From: Thiodiazotropha sp040506195
GTDB lineage: Bacteria > Pseudomonadota > Gammaproteobacteria > Chromatiales > Chromatiaceae
Direction of reading: 5' to 3'
Assembly: GCA_040506195.1 (NCBI GenBank)
Contig: JBEVXH010000002.1
Location: 310,001-374,000 of the forward strand
DNA: 64,000 bases
The translations under genes were made by a program, and so were the position numbers. Every line of letters begins with the position of its first letter. Position 1 is the stretch's first letter. This document shows, piece by piece, positions 25,791-34,602 of the stretch. Below the pieces are notes generated by a model. The model worked only from the letters and a program-made list of their open reading frames with translations, was not told the origin of the DNA and did not search any database.

Positions 25791-27650
25791 GTGATGAACT
25801 GGATAGCCAACAGCCTGAATCGGAAATTCATCCTTGGCACCACTTCCGGTCTAGCCATCAGCTCTCTGGTCTTTCTCCTGCTCTATATTTCGCTCTATCA
25901 GTCTGAACTGGAGGGAGAACGCGCGCACACAGCCAACCAGGTCAACAATCTGCTGCAGGTCTCATTGGAAAATGCCATGTTGAAGAGAGACCTGCCCGGT
26001 TTGAGCGAAATGGTTAGAAAACTGGGCAAGCAGGAGGGCATCGCATCCGTATTCATTACCAACCCAGGCGGCGAAATCAGGTTCAGCAGCAGAGTGGGCG
26101 ACTTTGGTAAACAATTGGCCAATCCCTACCGCGCCACATCCCTTACAACCCAATTCCTCGAAGATGGCGATGGCCAGGAAATCCTGCGCAGCATCAATCC
26201 GGTACACAACAAAGCAGCCTGTAAGGAGTGTCACGGACCTGCAGAGAAAAATCCCATCAATGGCATCCTGTACGTGGATTACGATGCTGTGCCGATCAGA
26301 AACAGGGTTCGTGACACCACCCTGATGCTGATGGGGGCTGGCGCGCTGATCGTCATTTTGAACCTGATTGGAGGCTGGTGGTTCATTCATGCCTACATCC
26401 TCAGGCCAGTGAACCATCTAACTCATGCAAGTCAAGAATTGACCAACGGCAATCTAGAATCCCGCGTCTCAATGCAGGGTACCGATGAGCTCTCGAAGTT
26501 GGGTGACACCTTCGATCTAATGGCTGAAAGATTGCAGGAGAAGCTCCTTGAATTGGAAGAACAGAAAGGTTTTTTACAGGCGCTTGTGGACGCCGTTCCT
26601 GACGGTATCAGAATTATCGACGATGAGTTCAAAATCGTATTGACTAACAAAGCCTATCGAGAACAACACAAACTGCCGCAAATGACAGAAGTCGGAAACA
26701 ACTGCTATACACTCACACATAAAACAACCAAGGCCTGCCCACCTACTCTGATCACATGCCCGGTTCATGAAATCAAGCAGCACAAAAAACCGATCAAAGT
26801 GGTGCACCAACACCATCGCTCCGATCAATCAACCTTTGAGGTTGAAATTTTCGCAGCGCCCATGGAAATAAAGAGAGGCAGGCGCGAAACAACCCTGATC
26901 GTCGAGTCGATCCGGGATCTTGCAAAAGAGGTTAAATATTCCCAGGAACAGAAACTCTCCGAATTGGGACGTCTGGCAACCGGCGTAGCCCATGAGATCC
27001 ATAATCCACTCGCATCAGTCAAATTGGCCCTGGATGCCACGAAAAACACACTTATTGCCGATAATGACTATACGGACGGTGTCATGCAACATTTCGAACT
27101 TATCGATGACGAGATCAACACCTGTATCGAGATCACCGGAAAGTTACTCAAATTAGGCTCACCTCCCCCTGAAAACCTTGAGTTGGTCGATGTCAATAAA
27201 GCCCTGCATGAGACACTAAGTCTATTACAATGGCAGGCTGACCAGTTGCATATTACTGTTGAAGAGAGATATAAAATCGATCTGCTTCGTACTTTGGCAT
27301 CGGATAGTGAAATCAGAATGGTTGCGCTTAACCTGGCGCAAAATGCGTTTCATGCAATGCCTGAAGGCGGGATATTGACCGTTTCCAGTTTTTCCGACGG
27401 TAAAAAGATTTTGCTGCAGTTTTCCGATACCGGTGCCGGTATCCGCGCCAAAGACCTGCCATATATATTCGATCCCTTTTTCAGCCGTCGTGCTGATGAT
27501 GTTAAAGGGACCGGCCTTGGCCTTTCAATCAGTCTTGCCATCATAGAAAAATACGGTGGAACGATAAGAGTTGAGAGTGAATTTTCCGTTGGCAGCGTTT
27601 TTACTATCGAACTGCCGGATGCCGAACATGAGCTAGAGGTGAAGACATGA
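25791..27650 (+). CDS. Sensor histidine kinase with periplasmic CxxCH motif
   Basis: This 619-residue kinase has a first transmembrane helix (about 14-36) and a periplasmic domain of about 140 residues containing C144-K-E-C147-H148, a c-type heme attachment motif. A second helix (about 178-200) and a HAMP region follow. A PAS domain (about 260-375) has Cys at 305, 316 and 323. The HisKA domain has its phospho-His in V-A-H401-E-I-H-N-P, followed by a HATPase with N-L-A-Q-N-A and D-T-G-A-G-I. GTG at 25791 and ATG at 25794 are alternative starts. The stop overlaps the regulator start, so the pair is coupled. It probably senses a redox signal or ligand at the heme. Confidence 0.93.
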   Translation: MMNWIANSLNRKFILGTTSGLAISSLVFLLLYISLYQSELEGERAHTANQVNNLLQVSLENAMLKRDLPGLSEMVRKLGKQEGIASVFITNPGGEIRFSSRVGDFGKQLANPYRATSLTTQFLEDGDGQEILRSINPVHNKAACKECHGPAEKNPINGILYVDYDAVPIRNRVRDTTLMLMGAGALIVILNLIGGWWFIHAYILRPVNHLTHASQELTNGNLESRVSMQGTDELSKLGDTFDLMAERLQEKLLELEEQKGFLQALVDAVPDGIRIIDDEFKIVLTNKAYREQHKLPQMTEVGNNCYTLTHKTTKACPPTLITCPVHEIKQHKKPIKVVHQHHRSDQSTFEVEIFAAPMEIKRGRRETTLIVESIRDLAKEVKYSQEQKLSELGRLATGVAHEIHNPLASVKLALDATKNTLIADNDYTDGVMQHFELIDDEINTCIEITGKLLKLGSPPPENLELVDVNKALHETLSLLQWQADQLHITVEERYKIDLLRTLASDSEIRMVALNLAQNAFHAMPEGGILTVSSFSDGKKILLQFSDTGAGIRAKDLPYIFDPFFSRRADDVKGTGLGLSISLAIIEKYGGTIRVESEFSVGSVFTIELPDAEHELEVKT

Positions 27651-29014
27651 CATCAAAAATTGTCGTTGTAGAGGATGACGACATACTCCGAAACCTCATT
27701 ATACAACACCTCATAAAATTAGGATATGAGGCGGACGGTCTCAGTCGCTGGGACAACGTACTGGGTTATCTGGAAAAGTATGAGCCATCGCTAATCATCA
27801 CAGATGCCCGCCTACCCGACGCCAACAGTCTCGAGTATATCGAAAATCTATCCATAAATTATCCTGTAATCATTCTCACCGCGTTCGGTTCCGTTCGAGA
27901 TGCGGTAGGCGCCATAAAAGCCGGAGCGATCGATTACATTCTGAAACCGGTCAGCCTCGATACACTTTCACTGACTGTTGAGAGAGCTCTCGATAATGCC
28001 GCACTGCGAAAAGATCACCTGTTTTGCAAACGACAATTGGAGCAGAGCATCCAACGCAATTCATCACTTGTCGGAAACAGCGAGGCACTGACAAAGGTCG
28101 AGCAATTAATCGGAGCTGTCGCTCCCAATGACATCACTGTACTGATTCAGGGTGAGAGTGGCTCGGGTAAAGAATTGGTAGCGCGCGCCATTCACGCACA
28201 CAGCCATCGCAAAAAGCATAATTTCGTTGCGGTAGACTGTTGTACCCTGCAAGAAAATCTCTTTGAATCAGAATTGTTTGGCCATGAGAAAGGGGCATTT
28301 ACCGGGGCGGACAAACAGAAAAAGGGATTGATCGAGGGAGCGGAGGGAGGAACACTGTTTTTAGATGAAATCGGTGAAATAAACAGCAGTGGCCAGGCAA
28401 AGCTTCTACGCGTTCTGGAAACCGGGCAATTCCGGAGACTCGGCAGCACAAAGGACTTGAACGCCAACGTCAGGATAGTGGCCGCCACAAACCGCGACCT
28501 GGAAACCATGTCGTCTGAGGGAGATTTTCGCTCCGACCTCTTCTTCAGGCTCAATGCATTTAATATTGTTGTACCGCCATTGCGCGACAGGCGTGACGAT
28601 ATCCCTGAGCTGGCCAAGCACTTCCTGACAAATCATAATTTTTCCACCCGGGTTAACAAATCACTATCATCATCGGCCATTCGCTCACTCGTCTCTTACG
28701 ATTGGCCCGGCAATATCAGAGAGTTGAAGAATGTAATAGAACGAGCGATTATACTCTCGGGAGACAGGCAGGCGATCAAACCGGAACATTTTGCCTTCAC
28801 CCGGGTGCTGGGCAAGGGTGAGGGAGTTGTGACTCTCAATTTTGATCACGATCCCTCCTTGGAAGAACTGGAAGCTCACTACCTGTCGTATCAATTAAAG
28901 AAACATTCCGGTCGCCGTGGAAAAGTTGCAGAAGTTATGGGGATCAGCGAGCGGAGCATTTATCGCATGATTAAACGCTACTCTTTAGACGACATAAAAT
29001 ATAAAGCAATCTGA
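27647..29014 (+). CDS. NtrC-family sigma-54-dependent response regulator
   Basis: This 455-residue regulator has a receiver domain with acidic residues at 10-11, phospho-acceptor D53, T78 and K100. Its AAA+ domain has Walker A G-E-S-G-S-G-K-E (169-176), the sigma-54 contact loop G-A-F-T-G-A (216-221) and an R-finger region. The C-terminal Fis-like helix-turn-helix contains V-A-E-V-M-G-I-S-E-R-S-I-Y-R. Phosphorylated by the upstream kinase, it would bind enhancers and drive sigma-54 RNA polymerase. The TGAC-N5-GTCA palindromes near two sigma-54 promoters on the other side of the kinase are the best candidate sites. Its start overlaps the kinase stop by four bases. Confidence 0.95.
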   Translation: MTSKIVVVEDDDILRNLIIQHLIKLGYEADGLSRWDNVLGYLEKYEPSLIITDARLPDANSLEYIENLSINYPVIILTAFGSVRDAVGAIKAGAIDYILKPVSLDTLSLTVERALDNAALRKDHLFCKRQLEQSIQRNSSLVGNSEALTKVEQLIGAVAPNDITVLIQGESGSGKELVARAIHAHSHRKKHNFVAVDCCTLQENLFESELFGHEKGAFTGADKQKKGLIEGAEGGTLFLDEIGEINSSGQAKLLRVLETGQFRRLGSTKDLNANVRIVAATNRDLETMSSEGDFRSDLFFRLNAFNIVVPPLRDRRDDIPELAKHFLTNHNFSTRVNKSLSSSAIRSLVSYDWPGNIRELKNVIERAIILSGDRQAIKPEHFAFTRVLGKGEGVVTLNFDHDPSLEELEAHYLSYQLKKHSGRRGKVAEVMGISERSIYRMIKRYSLDDIKYKAI

Positions 29015-29141
29015 CTGTATCGCGCGTTTCTTGACCCGAATGAAGTGGCCAGGCGTTCTCCTGTGATCCCCGATCAGCCTGTCTGGACAAGCGTCAAATA
29101 AAACAGAGCTGATTAGTAAGCTTGTTGCTATTATGTAGGTC

Positions 29142-29663
29142 ATGAACACAACCTGCTTACAATACCTTATCAGGCGGCATCTACCACTTGCACGCGTTAT
29201 CAGACCGACTTTTTTATTTGTCGCAGCAGTTTTACTGTTGCCCGCAATCTGCGCTGCCGACGCTCCTGATGGCTACCCATTCCTGCCATTCGATCAGGCC
29301 ATGGCGCAAGCGAAAAGCGACACCAAGCCAGTGTTCGTCTATTTTGGGCGCTACGGTTGCGGTTATTGCGAAAAAACCAATAAGGAAGCATTTGTCGATC
29401 CAACCGTCAGAGCGCGGTACATAGCCAACTATGCCCTTGCCTACGTGGATGCAGAGAGTGGTCGCCGACTTCGACTTCACAGCGGAGAAAGGATCACCGA
29501 GCGTGAACTGGGAACCCGCTACAATGCCCTGGTCACCCCTGTATTCTCTTTTCTTACTCCGGATGGAAAGCCCATCTACCGCATGATCGGCGTTCAGCGT
29601 ATTGAGGACCTGATCGAGGCGGATAGAAGGATTCAAGCGACCCTGGTAAGGGAAGCGCAATGA
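29142..29663 (+). CDS. Periplasmic thioredoxin-fold protein
   Basis: This 173-residue protein has a signal peptide (F-L-F-V-A-A-V-L-L-L-P-A-I-C-A-A-D). Its thioredoxin-like domain of the Thioredoxin_7/SoxW style carries the redox pair C73-G-Y-C76 in F-G-R-Y-G-C-G-Y-C. The motif V-T-P-V-F near residue 140 contains the conserved cis-Pro. It probably reduces or oxidises disulfides in the periplasm, possibly for cytochrome or sulfur-enzyme maturation. The next gene begins at an ATGA overlap with its stop, so the two are coupled. Confidence 0.88.
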   Translation: MNTTCLQYLIRRHLPLARVIRPTFLFVAAVLLLPAICAADAPDGYPFLPFDQAMAQAKSDTKPVFVYFGRYGCGYCEKTNKEAFVDPTVRARYIANYALAYVDAESGRRLRLHSGERITERELGTRYNALVTPVFSFLTPDGKPIYRMIGVQRIEDLIEADRRIQATLVREAQ

Positions 29664-30901
29664 AAATCACTAATTTCATTGTTTTCACACTCTGTTTCAT
29701 ATTACCGAAGGCGCTTACTGCCTCTCCCTGGAAATTCGAACGGGCAATCGACGTCTCGGACCCCAACAACAGCAACACCGGCTACTTTCACCATATCGAT
29801 TCTTCCGGTCGGCGCAATATCGCCGTCTCAGAGCAGATCATTGCTATCGCATGGGAAGATGATCGGGACGGCACCCCACGTATCTACCTGGCATACAAAA
29901 AGGCCGCCGACAGCATTTTCAAGCATGAGACCCGACTCAGTGGTGGTGGTGAGGCATACGAACCTTCACTGGTCGCCATCAGTGGCGGCCGCTTCGTCAT
30001 CGCCTGGGAGGAGGATGGGTATATTCATGCTCGCATGGCCTCGCTCGACGGCACTCCCGTTCTAGGGCCTATCGTCAAAATCGACAGCAATCCCTCATCG
30101 CAGGTCAATCTGACCACCCATGGTGACGGAGCCTATGCTGTCTGGTCACAACGCCGCGGACGCTTCGGGCGGATTCATGCTACAGATTTGAGGCCGAATG
30201 AAAAAGGCGTATTGGAATTCGGTATGGCCTGTCCCGTTGATGCCACCCCTCCAACGGATGAGCAACTATACCCAGCAGCAGTGATCAGCGATGGTCGCCT
30301 GCTGGTGGCCTGGGAGGACCGTCGTCCAAAGCATACGATAATCATGGCTGCGGTCGATCATCCTGATAACCCATGCCGATTCAGCGCCGCAAATCGTATC
30401 AGTGAAAAACCAGAGATTCGCGGCCTGCCATACGGGTCGGGCCATGGGGTATCGAGAGTCGCCTTGGGGCATTACGGCCATCGTGGTGCATTCGCTGCAT
30501 GGGAAGACAAGCGTGACTTTCGTGACGGCTACGATATCTGGGGGGCCGCTTTTCTATCCGCAGAATCCCGTTTCGGCGGCAACGTAAAGCTCCAGGACGA
30601 TTTTGGTGGACTGGCTAAGCAGCGTCATGTTGCGCTTTCCGGACATCGGGATGGTACCTTGGTCGCTGCCTGGGATGATGAGCGGGAAGGCAATACCGAC
30701 GTGGTGTTGAGCTGGCAAGATGATGGAGTGTGGAGTGATGACTGGATGCCTCCTGTTGCATCCGGAGCAGGCCATCAGAGTAATCCGAGTATCGCGCTGG
30801 ATACCGGGGGAGACCTCCACGTCATCTGGATAGAACGGCAAGATATCGGCGCGACCACTCGGCTGAAGTATGCGCGGGGCCGGCGCCACATCGATAAATA
30901 G
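29660..30901 (+). CDS. Secreted beta-propeller-like protein with A-W-E-D repeats
   Basis: This 413-residue exported protein has a short signal peptide (F-C-F-I-L-P-K-A-L-T-A-S). It is built from repeating blades marked by A-W-E-D-D-R-D-G, A-W-E-E-D-G, V-A-W-E-D-R-R, A-A-W-E-D-K-R-D and A-A-W-D-D-E-R-E, spaced roughly 45-70 residues. This is the look of a sialidase-like or BNR-type six-bladed propeller, but I see no catalytic set. Its start overlaps the thioredoxin-fold gene stop (ATGA). It may be a binding or scaffolding partner in the periplasm or on the cell surface. Function is unknown. Confidence 0.75.
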   Translation: MKITNFIVFTLCFILPKALTASPWKFERAIDVSDPNNSNTGYFHHIDSSGRRNIAVSEQIIAIAWEDDRDGTPRIYLAYKKAADSIFKHETRLSGGGEAYEPSLVAISGGRFVIAWEEDGYIHARMASLDGTPVLGPIVKIDSNPSSQVNLTTHGDGAYAVWSQRRGRFGRIHATDLRPNEKGVLEFGMACPVDATPPTDEQLYPAAVISDGRLLVAWEDRRPKHTIIMAAVDHPDNPCRFSAANRISEKPEIRGLPYGSGHGVSRVALGHYGHRGAFAAWEDKRDFRDGYDIWGAAFLSAESRFGGNVKLQDDFGGLAKQRHVALSGHRDGTLVAAWDDEREGNTDVVLSWQDDGVWSDDWMPPVASGAGHQSNPSIALDTGGDLHVIWIERQDIGATTRLKYARGRRHIDK

Positions 30902-30931
30902 TTACCCGCTTGCCCATCATGCCAGTAACAG

Positions 30932-31720
30932 TTGGACTACCCCTTGATTGAACTGATACCGCTATCCTGGGAACTCATTTGGCTGGCCGCACCCGTTATC
31001 TTCCTGGCCGGACTGGTGCATGGCACTTTCGGTATCGGTTTTCCAATGGTCGCTACGCCATTGATAGCCCTGTTCACCGACGTGTTTACCGCCGTGCTGA
31101 TTTGTGTAGTTCCCACCATGTCGGTCAACCTTACGACCATATGGCATGGCGGCAGAGCGCAATTGAGGAACATCCGTCCTTACCTGCTGATTATACCTTT
31201 TGCGCTACTGGGCACGGCGACCGGCACTTTTCTATTGCTTTGGCTTGATCCTCGTCCCTTTCTGCTGCTGCTCGCCGTGGCCGTATTGCTCTATCTGAAT
31301 CAGGGTCGCCTGCAAGGCGTCGAATTTTCCTGGGTAAGAAATCACACCCTGCCCGCCTATATCGTGTTTGGCACGACAGCTGGACTGATGGCCGGCATGG
31401 TGAATGTGATGCTACCGGTATTGATCATCCTGTTCATGGAACTGCGTATCGCCACAGCGACCATGGTGGTTCTATTCAACCTGAACTTCTTCACCGGCAA
31501 ACTGACTCAGAGCCTGATCTTTATGCAGCAAGACATTCCCGGTATCGGCGCCTTTCTGTTGAGCACATTGTTGCTCGCACCTTTCGCATTGACATCACTT
31601 TTTATCGGCATGCAACTACGTAGACGCTTCACAGCAGAACGTTACATTACTCTTTTGCGGGGATTACTCTGGTTAATGGCCGTCATATTAATAATACGTT
31701 TTATATATTCCTATAAATAA
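30932..31720 (+). CDS. TauE/SafE-family membrane exporter
   Basis: This 262-residue membrane protein has about eight hydrophobic helices and the family signature near the N-terminus (G-L-V-H-G-T-F-G-I-G-F-P). A second-half repeat contains G-T-T-A-G-L-M-A-G-M-V-N-V. TauE/SafE proteins are linked to export of sulfite, sulfonates or other sulfur-containing anions, and some to other substrates. The frame requires a TTG start at 30932; an ATG at 30919 is in another frame and stops quickly. It starts 30 bp after the propeller gene and is probably in the same operon. Confidence 0.85.
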   Translation: MDYPLIELIPLSWELIWLAAPVIFLAGLVHGTFGIGFPMVATPLIALFTDVFTAVLICVVPTMSVNLTTIWHGGRAQLRNIRPYLLIIPFALLGTATGTFLLLWLDPRPFLLLLAVAVLLYLNQGRLQGVEFSWVRNHTLPAYIVFGTTAGLMAGMVNVMLPVLIILFMELRIATATMVVLFNLNFFTGKLTQSLIFMQQDIPGIGAFLLSTLLLAPFALTSLFIGMQLRRRFTAERYITLLRGLLWLMAVILIIRFIYSYK

Positions 31721-32059
31721 ACTATGATTAGCTTCGATTCTGCACCCGGCCTTAACAAACGAATATTCACCCAAACTATTCTTACACTCATAAATTGATT
31801 CAAGAGACAGGTATTTCTTGAAATATATCTATAATAATTCCTTAAATACGCCTACTGAGCTCAGAAGCCGAACCCCGGATACAGCCGTCTTCTGAGTATG
31901 CTAAATACTGCCAGAAACCATAAGCTATATATTTTGAATTTTTCAGATTCCCTAATTTGATTTTTTAGACGTAAAGTCATAGAGTTTAGTCCACGGAAAG
32001 AACTGTCTACAAAACCTTGATGGAATATATTGTGCGTTAGAGTGTCTCTTGCCAAGCTG
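31721..32059. other. Intergenic region before the IS3 remnant
   Basis: About 340 bases between the exporter gene and the IS3-derived element. A minus-strand open frame crosses it but runs through the insertion-element end, so I do not accept it as a gene. Confidence 0.4.
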
Positions 32060-32423
32060 TGATGTGGTCTACTGATTCCGGACACCTTGCTAAGACGGTA
32101 TAATTCCTTAACGAGGTGATATATGGCAACACAGAGACAAACTCTAACTACCCAGCATTGCTGAAGCAGAAGTAGGATTATCTGCAGCATGAGCGTAAGG
32201 GAATATATTGGGACAATGCCCTGTAGAGCGATTCTTCACCAGCTTGAAACGTGAATGGACGGGAAATCGATTATACCTTACATACCTTGAGGTAATCATC
32301 GATGTCAGTTAATACGCGCGGTATATTACAATGCCCAACGTTTGCATTCAACACTGGGTTGAAAACCCCTATGAAATAAGAAAATGGACTTAACAATGTA
32401 CCAAGAATCTGTTGACCACCACA
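32060..32423 (+). mobile_element. Internally deleted IS3-family element with both ends
   Basis: The left end (32060-32086) begins TGATGTGGTC and ends CCGGACACC, as in IS3-group terminal repeats. The right end (32398-32423) matches its reverse complement at about 18 of 26 positions. Between them is a start codon at 32123 for an OrfA-like remnant, followed by the eroded end of an OrfB-like transposase. The whole unit is 364 bp, against about 1.2-1.4 kb for a complete IS3 element, so it is a non-autonomous derivative. Confidence 0.6.
32125..32378 (+). pseudogene. IS3-family transposase (OrfB) C-terminal remnant
   Basis: Fragments in shifting frames read like the end of an IS3 OrfB integrase. 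They are Y-P-A-L-L-K-Q, then R-K-G-I-Y-W-D-N-A (the conserved D-N-A with the second catalytic region), then S-L-K-R-E-W-T-G-N-R-L-Y (the F-F-x-S-L-K-x-E region around the catalytic Glu), then a final piece ending N-P-Y-E. Stop codons and frameshifts interrupt the reading, so no active enzyme can be made. Confidence 0.6.
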
Positions 32424-32592
32424 CTAAATATGATACTTACAATAGACCACCTACATTATCAATCCCACACATCATCACTTCATCATATTTTCATAATAAT
32501 ATTACATATTCCACTTAATAAAGATATAGTTATATTCAAAATGACATATTGTTCAGTGTGGAATTCCCTACAGTCCATGCTATCGGTGTTAT

Positions 32593-33654
32593 ATGCGCAT
32601 CAAACATATAGTTGATGTTTCAGACATACCTCTTTCACGTGAGGAATGGAACAAGCTCGTCTTGCATAACGAAACCAACACTATCTTCCAGACATTTGAG
32701 TGGTTCCTCTCTTGGTATAAAACCTTTGCAATTAATAATGATCTTTGCCTGTTGGTCGTTTATGAGAACGAAGCACCAATAGGATTTGCTCCACTCGTAT
32801 TTTCAAAGAATAACAACAACAAGACTATACAGCTTGCCGGATACAGCAACGCAGACTACCTTGATTTTGTAACGCCAACAAAAAAACAAGATGTGATAAA
32901 CCTGATCATCGAATATCTTACCTACAACATCAATGACTGGGATCAAATCATACTCAACAATATACCATGCGAATCCTCCACCAGCATGCTTATTTATGAG
33001 GCCTGCAAGCGACTCAACTTAAAATATCTGAAAAAAAACCCCATAAATTGCCCATACCTACATATTCAGGGACGCCACGATGAAGTCAACAAACTGCTGA
33101 ATAAATATAGCAACAAGCGGCCATTCAACTATTTTCGAAAACAAGGGGACTTGAAATACCAGGTACTCACGAAAGCGGAAACCCAAAAACACCTTACCAC
33201 ATTCATTTCACAACATATTAGGCGCTGGGCCACAACATCATCACCGAGCTTATTCTATAACCCATTAAATAAGCGTTTTTATGATTATTTAACAGAACAG
33301 CTTTCAGATACGGGTTGGCTGCATTTCTCTGTTTTGGAACTTAATGAAACACCCATATCATATCATTATGGATTTGATTACGATGATAAATACTATTGGT
33401 ACAAACCATCATTCAATGTCGATTACTCCACTCATTCCCCTGGCACACTATTGATCCGCTACCTTATACAAACTGCTATGGAGAATGAACGAAGAGAGTT
33501 TGATTTCACTATCGGTAACGAACCATTCAAAAGACGCTTCGCTAACAAAGTACGGCATAATACCAATCTACACATTCACAGAAGTAAAAGGTTATATTGG
33601 ATTCAAAATGCTCTATTTCATGCAGGAAAACTAAAGCGACACATCATTGATTAG
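32593..33654 (+). CDS. FemAB/BioF2-like GNAT acyltransferase
   Basis: This 353-residue cytoplasmic protein resembles the BioF2-like (CelD/BcsL-type) acetyltransferases often found with polysaccharide genes. It has an N-terminal F-Q-T-F-E-W-F-L-S-W-Y motif (about residues 33-43), a middle region, and a C-terminal G-F-D-Y-D-D-K-Y-Y-W-Y-K-P-S-F segment followed by P-G-T-L-L-I-R-Y-L and E-F-D-F-T-I-G-N-E-P-F-K. These are typical GNAT-fold landmarks in this group. It may acylate a sugar or amino sugar of the nearby exopolysaccharide. It is AT-rich and flanked by insertion-element remnants, so recent acquisition is plausible. Confidence 0.8.
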   Translation: MRIKHIVDVSDIPLSREEWNKLVLHNETNTIFQTFEWFLSWYKTFAINNDLCLLVVYENEAPIGFAPLVFSKNNNNKTIQLAGYSNADYLDFVTPTKKQDVINLIIEYLTYNINDWDQIILNNIPCESSTSMLIYEACKRLNLKYLKKNPINCPYLHIQGRHDEVNKLLNKYSNKRPFNYFRKQGDLKYQVLTKAETQKHLTTFISQHIRRWATTSSPSLFYNPLNKRFYDYLTEQLSDTGWLHFSVLELNETPISYHYGFDYDDKYYWYKPSFNVDYSTHSPGTLLIRYLIQTAMENERREFDFTIGNEPFKRRFANKVRHNTNLHIHRSKRLYWIQNALFHAGKLKRHIID

Positions 33655-33695
33655 TAAAAATCTTTGAGCATACGGTAGTGATTGAACAAACTCCG

Positions 33696-33968
33696 TCAGG
33701 AATCAGCAATGAAAGTTAGCGGCATCTTGACCTCGACCTCGCCGGCTTTCGTGTGTAACTTGCGCTTATAGTGGCCAGCTCGCGTATCGATGCGATCCGG
33801 CGAGTGCTCATAACGCCGCGCCCGGCATATCTCATCAGCTTCTGCATCCAGCATCTGATTCAAGGTCTCTTCAACCGTGCCCCTAACCATTTCATCTAAA
33901 TGGGTTCGGATCTTGCTCTCATCAATCCGGATCACTTTGCTCATCGGTTTCGTGCTATCTTTTTCCAT
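33696..33968 (-). pseudogene. IS256-family (Mutator) transposase N-terminal fragment
   Basis: This 90-residue frame matches the start of IS256/Mutator transposases: V-I-R-I-D-E-S-K-I, L-D-A-E-A-D-E-I-C-R-A, R-Y-E-H-S-P-D-R-I-D-T-R-A-G-H-Y and L-H-T-K-A-G-E-V-E-V-K-M-P. It stops there, whereas intact enzymes are about 400 residues, and none of the DDE catalytic domain remains. Confidence 0.8.
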
Positions 33969-34033
33969 GGTGGTTCCTTATGGTCTGTACTGTGGTTTGG
34001 CGATTACAGTTTTAACAGACCGGAGCCACCGCC

Positions 34034-34468
34034 TCAAAATATGTGCATGTGATAATTTACGTTATCCAGAATATCGCCATCCGGCCTGTTGAATTTGATA
34101 GCGTTACGCTCATCAGGGATATGGCTGCCGGTCACCATGATGGCCGCTATGCCCTGATGCAGACCGTACAACGCAACAGCAGGTGAAGGGATGAAACCGC
34201 AATTGACCGGTTTGTATCCGCACTCAATGGCCGCCTTGCACACCGCCGCCATGATTCCTGGTGTGCTTGAACGAAGATCACCTGCAAAAGCCACGGAATC
34301 ACCCGTTGAGATCATGCCCTCGGCATTCAGGTAGTTGAGAAAGGCGCAGGTGTAAGCAAAACAGATCCGATCCGTCATTGCATCCACTAGACCGCGGGCG
34401 CCGCTGGTACCAAACTTCACACCCGATTGTTCCATCAGCGTGGCGATAGAGAGGTTCTTATTATTCAT
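34034..34468 (-). pseudogene. Phosphomannomutase N-terminal stump
   Basis: This 144-residue frame is the first domain of a phosphohexomutase. It has V-K-F-G-T-S-G-A-R-G near residue 17 and the phospho-serine loop V-T-G-S-H-I-P-D-E-R-N-A-I-K-F-N around residue 114. Intact enzymes have about 450-500 residues in four domains. The frame ends abruptly with unrelated residues next to the IS256 fragment, so the insertion probably removed the remaining domains. It may once have supplied mannose-1-phosphate or similar precursors to the adjacent polysaccharide locus. Confidence 0.75.
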
Positions 34469-34602
34469 ATCTATCGATAGTTACTCAGTCTGATTGAAAA
34501 ATTGAGATCATGAGTAAGCAATATTAGGCGATTTTCAGGGATATGTGGCAGGCCATAGATCAATATAGACAATCTGCAGCATATCATAGCCTGCAGTGGA
34601 TG

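Noticed and set aside
31861..32190. Minus-strand open frame of 109 codons
   Set aside because: It crosses the left end of the IS3-derived element and has no start signal or homology.
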